Below are positions 34,501 to 41,635 of a stretch of DNA of 64,000 nucleotides, piece by piece. The position numbers were made by a program, and so were the translations under genes. Location of the stretch: the NCBI GenBank assembly GCA_030272585.1, contig BSYQ01000006.1, positions 439,001 through 503,000 of the forward strand, written 5' to 3'. The stretch is from Bryopsis sp. KO-2023. Lineage: Eukaryota > Chlorophyta > Ulvophyceae > Bryopsidales > Bryopsidaceae. How positions within the stretch are numbered: the stretch's first letter is position 1; every line of letters begins with the position of its first letter. Under the pieces are notes generated by a model, which saw only the letters and a program-made list of their open reading frames with translations, was not told where the DNA came from and made no database searches.

Positions 34501-36665
34501 CAGAAACTGCACAGACTTTGCACAGACCTGCACAGACTTTGCACAGACCCTGTCTGTGCTGTGCTGTACAGGTCTGTGCACCTGTGCAGCACAGGTCCGA
34601 CCCTGTGCACAGAACAGACAGTCTGTTCTGTCCTGTCCTGTGCACAGGGGTCTCAGCCCATGTCTGACCGTGGCTCCGAGTGGTCCAAGCGTTAATGCGT
34701 CTGACTCTAGTCTGTTAGGTCCCAGGTTCGAATCCCTGCACCCCAGAAACACCTGCGGGTGGTGATTTCTCGGCATTTGTGATGGACCGATCAATTGACC
34801 GATCATGATCCGATCTAATCGGCATCTCCGATCACGACCACGATCACGATCAAGCGCCTCGCCCTGTCGGCGCTTGATCGGCCGATGTTGGTCGGTGTGA
34901 TCGTGATCGGCCGTTCATAGTCGGCCGATTTCATCGGTCAGCCGATCAGATTGGTGATCGGCCGATCTCCATCGATGATCGGCCAAACCGATTTGATCGG
35001 CGATCGATCTGATCGGAAAAACCCGATCACGATCTAATCGGTCGGACCGATCAATCCACGACCGATTAGATCGTGATCGGATCCATAGTATGCCTGCTGC
35101 CTCCATCAAGTCATCAGGTTGCCCCTCCGCCGCCGCCTCCATAATTTCATTGAGCTGCTCCTGAGGCAGCTCATCAATTGCTGCACCTTCCTCTCGTGCC
35201 TGACCCCCATCTGCCCACCAAATGGTATGTCACTTTCAGAACCCCTCCAGAAAAACAAAATAAAATAACAACACGTGGGGGGTTGGGCCCTTTGCTTCCC
35301 CTGAACTCCCTTTTAAATTTCTGGAGTTTTTCTTTTTTAGTTTTGAGAAAATGGGACTGCAGTTGTTTTTTATTTCCTGTTTTTTTTTCCAGTGATTCTG
35401 ATGTCAACTGGGAATTGTTTGAATCAAAATTCCAAGAAAAAAAATGAAAGGGGGTTCCAGCCACAACACAAGAATAATAGAACCAAGTGTTACTATGATA
35501 AAAACATCCGATTAGAGGGGCTGGAAAGTTTTTCGATGCCTGTCGATTTTTCTGAGTGTTTTTCTTAATTGTTTTTACATCAGTTTAAAAAATGCTTACC
35601 AAGCTGGGTATAAAAGGCTTGGAGGCCTTGTTCTACCCAAACCTTTTGGAGCCAGATCGAATATGCCACCGTAACGTCGTGTGGTTTGTTAGGTATAAGA
35701 ATCTCCGTCACTTCTTCCCAGCTCAAAGCTGAGAAGAAGTGACGGTTGGCAACCAAAGGAAGGATGGAGACCCAAGCGTGATGGCGGTTCCCTTGTCGCA
35801 CAACCCGTTTCTGGAGCCTTGTCACCGTGGCCCCATTGTGAGTAGCATGAACCCCTAGGTAAGAAAAAAAAAACAGTGAGAAAAAAACAACCAAGGAAAG
35901 AAAGAAACTGAAAAATATAAAATAGAACAAATTCAGATGTGTGTTTATATAAAAATAAAATATAAAATCTGATGGGGAAATCTGTGGGAGCAGTTCTCCT
36001 TGGTTCGATCCCAAGGGTTTCTACGGGAGAAAAGTAAAGGAACTGAAAGATATAAAACAGAACAAATGCAGATGTGTGTTTATATAAAAATAAAATCTAA
36101 AATCTGATGGGGAAATCTGTGGGAGCAGTTCTCCTTGGTTCGATCCCAAGGGTTTCCACGGGAGAAAAGTAAAGGAACTGAAAGATATAAAACAGAACAA
36201 ATGCAGATGTGTGTTTATATAAAAATAAAATATAAAATCTGATGGGGAAATCTGTGGGAGCAGTTCTCCTTGGTTCGATCCCAAGGGTTTCCACGGGAGA
36301 AAAGTAAAGGAACTGTTTTTTGTCCGGGCAGAAACCCTTGGAATTGTAGAACCGCGTGGGGATGAGAGCTGGGGTGGGGGCATGAGAACCTTACCCTTCC
36401 AGTCAACCCCCATATCATTGAAATAGGCCTTGCTTTCATCATTGCCAAGGGCTCTGCAATCACACCACAGTGTTTGTTTTTTCAATTTACTCTTGATCGG
36501 TTTTATTTCTTCATGTCTGATTACTTCTCCTTGGGAAACATTGGAAGGGACTGCCAGAATTTGGATGATTATGAAAGAAAACCGGTTTGCTATTTCATTA
36601 GATGCAGTTCCCATGCCCATGTCTTTTGTGGAATTGAAATTCGTTGTAAGAAAACCCTGTAACAA
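25513..36665 (-). CDS. Crypton-type tyrosine recombinase (Ndc10_II-like catalytic plus GCR1_C-like domain), exon split by MITEs
   Basis: Exons: 25513..25898, 26089..26271, 26436..26589, 27127..27294, 27504..27656, 28095..28225, 28310..28422, 28693..28848, 29019..29164, 29310..29446, 29535..29680, ~30470..30554, 30654..30884, 31359..31888, 32077..32157, 32599..35210 (with inserted elements), 35600..35854, 36395..~36.5 kb. Apart from the ~30470 donor and the 5' end, all phases agree. The catalytic core reads LRNRAHTLTH, WELADMF, IRSADVRSCGVGSLSTYFVA, GTHVNHSDRKAGALRA (His and Arg), then GFWGRNVLHESYL (Tyr), YYLPR and VWPFID, the order of the Ndc10_II/Crypton recombinase family. Exon 26089-26271 gives NLSVEDVWREWHHG and RRRETVRFIRHL, a GCR1_C-like DNA-binding domain. 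The last exon has a Pro-rich tail. Exon 31359-31888 is very acidic (Glu/Asp/Ser). Whether this is an active Crypton, a domesticated gene or a dead copy is open; the 5' end was not found. Confidence 0.75.
29245..29343. repeat. Inverted duplication of an exon end and its 5' splice site (hairpin)
   Basis: The end of the recombinase exon 29310-29446 plus its donor and an A-run (29299-29343) is repeated in inverted orientation at 29245-29292, with a loop of about six bases. Arms are about 45 bp with very few mismatches (gttgcagtggcagcacaaaa on one side, its complement on the other). Confidence 0.9.
29740..30290. repeat. Degenerate minisatellite in a recombinase intron
   Basis: Units built around cagaaagtgtttatagaaaa, separated by A-runs and AAAATAAAA, recur more than ten times. 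The best-conserved neighbours (30060-30180) form units of about 60 bp including gagactgtttgtaggaaaag. Confidence 0.8.
31233..31339. repeat. Long intronic hairpin next to a splice donor
   Basis: aacaacatcaagaactgg... (31233-31277) is the inverted complement of 31296-31339 with about four mismatches. It begins some 20 bases inside the intron after the exon 31359-31888. Confidence 0.88.
32130..32331. repeat. 101-bp tandem duplication spanning a 3' splice site
   Basis: The block starting catggaggggatgcgagcg at 32130 is repeated from 32231 almost unchanged. Each copy contains exon sequence of the recombinase gene, its acceptor (TTTTTTTGCAG on the minus strand) and intron. Confidence 0.9.
32705..33168. 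mobile_element. hAT-like MITE, CCGTAAC family, copy A
   Basis: This 464-bp element has terminal inverted repeats CAGWGATAGGACTT and a perfect 8-bp target duplication (atcaggtc at 32697-32704 and 33169-33176). The body is built from CCGTAACGG-type palindromic words (ccgtaaccgtaccg, ttacggtcaccgtaa). The middle holds a tRNA-like segment. It lies in opposite orientation to copy B at 59605-60069 and is inserted in an exon of the tyrosine-recombinase gene. The superfamily call rests on TSD length and the CA start of the termini. Confidence 0.9.
32927..32997 (-). other. tRNA-like segment inside the CCGTAAC element (copy A)
   Basis: On the minus strand GTGGTTCAGTG (A-box like) is followed about 35 bases later by a perfect B box, GGTTCGAATCC, and ends CCCTGGG. 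No convincing cloverleaf or anticodon, so not annotated as a tRNA gene. Confidence 0.6.
33538..33970. mobile_element. hAT-like MITE, TGCACAG family, copy 1
   Basis: 433 bp from CAGTCATGGGCTG to CAGCCCATGTCTG with an 8-bp duplication, atcgtgat, on both sides (33530-33537, 33971-33978). The interior is almost wholly TGCACAG/CTGTGCA and CCTGT/ACAGG words, palindromic overall. It is nested inside the GATCG element and is the most divergent of the three copies. Confidence 0.93.
34085..34163 (-). other. tRNA-like segment, left arm of the GATCG element
   Basis: On the minus strand TGGTCCAAGCG is a perfect A box and GGTTCGAATCC a perfect B box, about 40 bases apart. The leading CTCCGAGTGG resembles Ser/Leu tRNA D-arms. 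Acceptor ends do not pair, so this is a tRNA-derived promoter rather than a tRNA gene. Confidence 0.65.
34171..34244. repeat. Perfect 24-bp hairpin in the middle of the GATCG element
   Basis: 34171-34194 (taggtcatccgtgtc and following) is the exact complement of 34221-34244, with a 26-base loop. Confidence 0.9.
34256..34666. mobile_element. hAT-like MITE, TGCACAG family, copy 2
   Basis: 411 bp with the same termini as copy 1 and an 8-bp duplication, accgtggc (34248-34255, 34667-34674). It reads as identical or nearly so to copy 3 at 57554-57964, including the odd internal ttttcgaaattcca, which points to recent mobility. It is nested in the GATCG element. Confidence 0.93.
34668..34745 (+). 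other. tRNA-like segment, right arm of the GATCG element
   Basis: TGGTCCAAGCG (A box) and GGTTCGAATCC (B box) on the plus strand mirror the left-arm segment. A 3' CACCCC follows. The 5' and 3' ends do not form a good acceptor stem. Confidence 0.65.
35705..35745. repeat. Hairpin inside a coding exon
   Basis: ccgtcacttcttcccagct (35705-35723) pairs with agctgagaagaagtgacgg (35727-35745) with one mismatch and a three-base loop. It lies within the recombinase exon 35600-35854 and encodes NRHFFSALSWEEVTE. Confidence 0.88.
35906..36312. repeat. Three 135-bp tandem repeats in a recombinase intron
   Basis: The block gatggggaaatctgtgggag recurs at 35971, 36106 and 36241, exactly 135 bp apart. Each unit contains GGTTCGATCCC, a B-box match. 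The units are nearly identical. Confidence 0.92.
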
Positions 36666-36829
36666 TCATCTGAGGCTAACTGCAGTTTTGCCTGTCCACA
36701 AACTGCACTTCCTGCATTGTTCATCCACAGTTTTTGGAATTTATTCATCAATGCAGTTCTGTCAGTCCACATGTGGCAGTTCCACTTTCAATTTTCATTC
36801 ACAGATAGCTACAGTTCCCTCCCCAACAT

Positions 36830-37960
36830 AAGGGATCGACTAAATTGCCCCCTCATTGAACGGGAGGGGGTGAAACTCGCGTCCACCCCTCGCAAAGAGT
36901 CGGACCAGCGACTGCGCGGCTGTGACAGTCGGACCAGCGTGCGAGTGCAGTCGAGGCACCGCCCACGTTCGTCGGATCCTCCCAGTCGACTGCCGTGACA
37001 GCCACCCACGCTCACTCCCACCCCACCCCGACTGGTGCCCAGCGGGGACATCGACCATGGCCCGCGACGCGCGTTGGTCAAACACAAACAGTGGCTGACG
37101 CCAATTTTCGTTGGCCCAGCCGCCCTCATCGCACCAGTTCGCGCCCTCTTTTCCGAAAACGACCGTTGCACAGCGCACAAAAAAAGCACAACGGCCAAAC
37201 AATCCCAAACGCCTCTCGTGGTCGAGGGTCGCCACAAAAAAACCCCCCGATCGGCGACTTCTGCCGTACACGACGCCTTTCGAGCCCGGCGTCGACGCGC
37301 ACTCTCGGACGAGCGAAAACAAAAGCACAACAGCCAGACAATCCCAAACGCCTCTCGTGGTCGAGGGTCGCCACCCAAGAAAACACTTGATCGGCGACTT
37401 CTGCCGTACACGACGCCTTTCCAGCCCGGCGTCGACGCCCATTCACGGACGAGCGTCGTTCGCCACGAGGTTCCGGCGGGTGCGCGCCGTTCCATCGCCG
37501 CTGGCCGAGCGAAACCAGCGGAAAAACACACACACACGCGCGCTTGCGCGCGCGAGGAAAAGCATGCACGGCACCTCATCCGCCTGGACGCCCGGATGCG
37601 TTCGCCTCGGCCTCGGGGGGCGTCCGTGCTCGGCTCGGGGGCGACAGAAACGCGGCAGACGGGGCGGCGCGCGCGCAAACACGGCGTCGGCGAGCGTGCA
37701 AGCAAAAGTTCCACGGGCGTGGGGGGGCCCCCGCCCCCCCGTCCGCCATGGCGGGGTACCAGGGGTACCACGATCCGGGGTACCACGGCGGTACCCGGGC
37801 GAAGCGATCGCGCGGATCGCGATCCGCGCGCGCCCCGTCAAATCATCGTATCGCGATGCGTGGTCCAGGTCAACCAGATTAGGACTTGCGAGACTGAGGT
37901 CTTGGGTTCGAGTCTGGGTGGGAACGTGTGGGCGAGTGTGTGAGTGTGTGAGGGAGTCAG
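36830..37960. repeat. GC-rich segment with a 139-bp tandem duplication
   Basis: Sharply GC-rich against its surroundings. The block aatcccaaacgcctctcgtg at 37201 recurs at 37340, giving two units of 139 bp. GGGTACC/GGTACC words cluster at 37750-37800. Open frames of up to 325 codons on both strands are a GC effect (Arg/Ala/Pro-rich) with no domain. At 37866-37915 an A-box-like TGGTCCAGG and a B box GGTTCGAGTC suggest another tRNA-like head. Confidence 0.55.
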
Positions 37961-38358
37961 GAGTAGAACTGGCGGCTGTGAGTTAGGGTAGTGGGAGTGT
38001 TACGGGTGGTTAGTCACCCTCGGGAAAGTCGAACTGGGAGTTGAAATGATGGGACGCTTGATGTAACCTTGCTTTTCAGTGATCTATTGGTGTGACCCCG
38101 AGTCTGTGACCCGTGCGATTTTGTGTGACCGTTCTGCCGCCGCCTCACTCTTTCCTGAGATAGGAGACGTCGCTCGCGGACGTCAGTCCTCTCGAGCGAT
38201 AACAGTTAACGACGTTAACGGTTAACGACCGTTGTCGTTGTCGCAAAAACGACGTCGGCACGACTCTCACACATTTTTCAATGATGTGATTTGAGTCCTA
38301 AAACGAGCAGCCACCAAAGCGCGAGCAAACCTTGCTACGCAGTGACTGTGGTGTGACG

Positions 38359-38394
38359 CAGAGTTGTGCGCCGTTGCAACGGCGCACAACTCTG
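38359..38394. repeat. Perfect 36-bp palindrome
   Basis: cagagttgtgcgccgttg is followed directly by its exact complement, without a loop. The half-site cagagttgtgcc recurs near 20787 and 38868. Confidence 0.95.
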
Positions 38395-38718
38395 TTTGCA
38401 GGGTACCCAAGTACCATCAAAATCAATACCATTCAAATTAGGAAAAGAAACGCGAAATAAGTCAAATTTTGTTGGTTGCTGGTTGAGGAGGTATTCCCCA
38501 AACCTCACCAAACCAAACCAAACCAAGGTTGTTAAGTGCGTCAGTTTGGTCGCGTAGTTACATCCAAGCACATCGTCCGTCTGGTTGGACTCCCGAGCGA
38601 AGCCCAGAAGTACCGTAGATAGGGTAATGTTTGCGTTGGATTAATTTTTGCGAGCAGGAAAAATCGCAAAAATTAGTGTCGCAAAAATTGAAGCACCGCA
38701 ATTAACAAGCGCGCGCAG

Positions 38719-38850
38719 ACATCCCACCAACGCAAACAAAGACCAACGCAAACATCCCACCAACGCAAACAAAGATCAGTGCAAACATCCCACCAACGCA
38801 AACAAAGACCAGCGCAAACATCCTACCAACGCGAACAAAAACCAGCGCAA
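38719..38850 (+). repeat. Four 33-bp tandem units in the transposon's 5' region
   Basis: Units beginning acatcccaccaacgcaaac repeat at 38719, 38752, 38785 and 38818 with few substitutions. They sit upstream of the transposase start and may be transposase-binding sites (inference). Confidence 0.9.
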
Positions 38851-39138
38851 ACACAGTGTTCGTGTGTTCCACAGAGTTGTGCCCCGTTAATTTTATTTTT
38901 TTTCAGTACGTGCACTCCAAACCGCACTACTTCACTACAGCACTACTTCAGTACATCAGCACATCTCGCTCTCACTATTCTCGCTCACTCGCAAAACCAT
39001 TCTCAATCTCACAGTGGCTAGTGGCTGATCAACGACGGTTACTGATCGTGCGAATTCCAGTGCCGAAAGTGTGTTTGTCGCTCCGTCCTGGAGGAGTCTG
39101 GCGACGTTATTTCGAATAATCAAAGGCAAAGTGGTGCG

Positions 39139-40734
39139 ATGTCGTCGTCGAATCAAGGCCGAGGGATCCTGAAGTATTTCAAAAGGGAGGTGCCTCCTTG
39201 CACATCAGCACAGTTTGAAAGTGCGAACGCAGAAGTATTGAAAGTCTTGGAGGGGGAGAAGAAAAAAAACAAGAGAAAAGGTCCGTATGCCCATTATACC
39301 CCGTCAGAACGGGCTGAGATCGGGAAGCATGCGGCTGAGCAGGGAAACGCATCGGCTTTGAGGAAGTATAAACGAATCAAGGGGACACTGAATGAGAGCG
39401 TTGTGCGTTCTTTCAAAAAAAAGTATTTGCATCTGTTGAGTGAAGGTGGAGATGTTTCCGAGCTAAATACATTGAGTCGTGGCCCTCCTCTCAAGCTCGG
39501 TCGTTTTGATAAATCCGTTCAAGATTATTTGCGAGCGTTGCGAAAGTGTGGCACGGCTATCAACCCCCTCATCGCAGTTGCTGCAGGAGTAGGAGTGTTG
39601 AAAGCCTCGGACAAAAGTTCTTTGAAAGAGTATGGTGGCCACATCGATCTCGGCTATCACTGGGGGCGCTCTATTTTGAGACGGATGGGTTTTACGAGAA
39701 GAAGAGGCACCACCACAAGTGGTTTGCAAATGTCCGACGCAGAATTCTTGGGTGTGAAGACTGAGTTTCTTGACACCGTTTTTGCAAAGATTGATGAACA
39801 CAAAATCCCCGATGAATTGGTGTTGAACATAGACGAGAGAGGGGTCGAAGTAGCCCCATCAAGTGATTACACTTATGCTCTTAAAGGATCGAAGCGGGTT
39901 GCGATTGGGATGCAAAAAGAAAGGCGACAAATTACCGCAACATTCTTGGTGGATATGAGTGGAGGTTTGGGGGACATCCAAGTTTTATATGCCGGAAAGA
40001 CCAATCGTGTGCATCCATCGAGACTTGTGGGTGTTGATGGTTTCAAGGTTTGGCATACTCCAAGGCATTGGGCTAATGGGGAGTCCCTAAAAAAACTTGC
40101 AACTGATGTTATAGTACCCTATGTGGAGGCAAAGAGAAGCGAATTGAGTCGTGAAAACCAAGTAGCTTTGCTTTTGCTCGACAAGTTTTCCGCTCACAGC
40201 AATGGAGAGTTTTTGGAAACTCTGGAATCGAATCACATTAAATGCGTTTACATCCCAGAAGGGTGTACCGACAGATTACAACCACTGGATATCTCAGTGA
40301 ACAGGGCTGCTAAAAACTTCCTTCGTAAGCGCTTTAACGAGTGGTACTCAGCAGAGGTGGCAAAGAAGTTGGACGAGGGTGTGGAGCCGAGCAACGTGAA
40401 AGTTGACATGACTTGGGCGAGGTTGCGCGAAGTGCACGCGAAGTGGCTGATAGCGCTGTATGACTATTTGAAAGGTCAGAGGGAGATAATAAGAAATGGG
40501 TTCAAAGCTGGTGGGCTTGTTCGAGAAGTGGAAGTTGGAGCTGAGAGAAACGAAGGTGGTGGAAACGATGATGCGGTGGAGCCTGGAACTGCTGGTGGGC
40601 CGACAGATTTGGGAGGCTATGAGAGCAAAATTTGGGACGTTTCGGACGACGACGTCGACGGTTTGTTTGATCTCGACATGGAATTTTTTGACGAGTTTCG
40701 AGGGCTCTCCTTCGCGACAGAAGATGAAGGGTGA
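39139..40734 (+). CDS. Pogo/Tigger-family transposase (DDE_1)
   Basis: 531 residues, uninterrupted. The basic N-terminal part (about residues 1-150) looks like a helix-turn-helix DNA-binding region. The DDE_1 domain follows: NIDERGVEVAP (first Asp, residue 232), LLLDKFSAHS (second Asp, 348) and CTDRLQPLDISVN (third Asp, 384), giving DD35D spacing. The C terminus is acidic (SDDDVDGLFDLDMEFFDEF). The enzyme would cut and paste the element at TA sites. All three acidic residues and both termini are intact, so the copy may be autonomous. Confidence 0.92.
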   Translation: MSSSNQGRGILKYFKREVPPCTSAQFESANAEVLKVLEGEKKKNKRKGPYAHYTPSERAEIGKHAAEQGNASALRKYKRIKGTLNESVVRSFKKKYLHLLSEGGDVSELNTLSRGPPLKLGRFDKSVQDYLRALRKCGTAINPLIAVAAGVGVLKASDKSSLKEYGGHIDLGYHWGRSILRRMGFTRRRGTTTSGLQMSDAEFLGVKTEFLDTVFAKIDEHKIPDELVLNIDERGVEVAPSSDYTYALKGSKRVAIGMQKERRQITATFLVDMSGGLGDIQVLYAGKTNRVHPSRLVGVDGFKVWHTPRHWANGESLKKLATDVIVPYVEAKRSELSRENQVALLLLDKFSAHSNGEFLETLESNHIKCVYIPEGCTDRLQPLDISVNRAAKNFLRKRFNEWYSAEVAKKLDEGVEPSNVKVDMTWARLREVHAKWLIALYDYLKGQREIIRNGFKAGGLVREVEVGAERNEGGGNDDAVEPGTAGGPTDLGGYESKIWDVSDDDVDGLFDLDMEFFDEFRGLSFATEDEG

Positions 40735-41183
40735 AGGTTCCCTTTCGCTATTGTGTTTTTTTGTGTTCTTTGTTTGAATGGGATCGATTTCTTGGGAGTG
40801 CTGTCGTCACATACTCGAGAAATGGAGTCGCAGAGGTCGCGACTGATTTTCAGGGAACACTGAATTGGTTGTATCCGGGAATGCTCGCTTGTGAACGTTT
40901 TTTTAAGCAGGAGTTCTGATGTTCTTTCGAAAGACCCTTCGTTCGTGCGGTGTTTTTTTTGCGCAACTTTTTTTTTGCGCAACCTTTTTTTTGCGCTGCC
41001 TTTTTTTCGCGCAGCCTTTTTTTTTGCGGAGTCTAATTTTCGCGTTGCACTAATTTTTGCGACCTGATTGAATCGCAAAAATTAGTGTCGCAAAAATAAA
41101 ACACGCGAAAGTTCATGCGCGCAAACATTACCCTATCTACGGTAATGTGAACTCGACCATGCTGAAAACGTGTGTTGTTCTTA

Positions 41184-41635
41184 CCTTGTATTACTCTGGC
41201 ATTATGGGGGTTGATGGCCTCTTTTGCTGTAATTGATTGATTGAACTCGACCATGCTGAAAATGCATGTCAGACTGCCCTTTGATTGCGAGGCGTCGATC
41301 CAACCCCAAGAACACACACAAGGCCACGACGTGCCTGAAAAGAAGTGGCTGCACCGGATTCTGCAACCAATTCCTTCATGGCAAGCACACCAATGCGCCA
41401 ACCATGGTCCAGGGGCTGCCTGCTGTTGATGATCCTCGTAGTCGCAGATCATGCAGCGATCGGCTTCACTCAATCCGACTCTGCTGGTGACTTTTAGCCC
41501 CTTCAGATTGATTCGTTTTTTACGTTTGCGAGGCCGTTGAAAATACATCGTCGACTGAGAAGCTCCAGACGGAAACCTTTTTTTGGCTTCTTCTCTGGTG
41601 TTGGTTTCGAGATCAGCCGCCGCCAACGCGCACAA
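41184..41635 (-). CDS. Hypothetical protein, first visible exon
   Basis: A minus-strand frame runs from about 41635 to a good donor (ACAAG/GTAAGAAC) at about 41184. It includes a basic stretch (QRPRKRKKRINLKGLKV) and a Cys/His-rich part (CMICDYEDH, HWCACHEGIGCRIRCSH). No ATG opens the frame at its 5' edge. The first in-frame ATG is at about 41549, or an upstream exon is missing. It diverges from the membrane-protein gene, and the pogo element lies 40 bp beyond the donor. Not recognised. Confidence 0.35.

Larger units (their letters stand above)
33207..35092. mobile_element. hAT-like foldback MITE, GATCG family, carrying two nested insertions
   Basis: Termini CATACTATGGATC (33207-33219) and its complement (35080-35092) are flanked by a perfect 8-bp duplication, cctgctgc (33199-33206, 35093-35100). 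Without the nested TGCACAG elements the element is about 1.03 kb. Its arms are dense in GATCG, GTGATCG and CCGATCA words and pair with each other. Further in lie two tRNA-like segments in inverted orientation and a central 24-bp hairpin. It is inserted in the same recombinase exon as the CCGTAAC element. Confidence 0.88.
38613..41142 (+). mobile_element. Pogo-like DNA transposon, complete
   Basis: 2.53 kb flanked by TA on both sides (38611-38612, 41143-41144). The terminal inverted repeat of 23 bp (starting CCGTAGATAGGGTAATG at the left end) is perfect at the right end. Subterminal repeats with aatttttgcga / tcgcaaaaattagtg occur in both orientations at both ends. A 33-bp direct repeat lies at 38719-38850. 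It contains one intact transposase ORF. Confidence 0.92.

Noticed and set aside
33406-34695. Protein-coding frames rich in Cys, Thr, Gln and His
   Set aside because: They are translations of the TGCACAG and GATCG words inside MITEs; the same peptides recur wherever the elements insert.
34668-34745. A tRNA gene (Ser/Leu-like) on the plus strand
   Set aside because: Perfect A and B boxes, but the acceptor ends do not pair and no clean anticodon stem forms; it lies inside a MITE and has a mirrored partner.
36809-37943. Long open frames on both strands in the GC-rich block
   Set aside because: Arg/Ala/Pro-rich composition, overlap of frames on both strands, internal tandem duplication and no domain; GC content explains the lack of stops.
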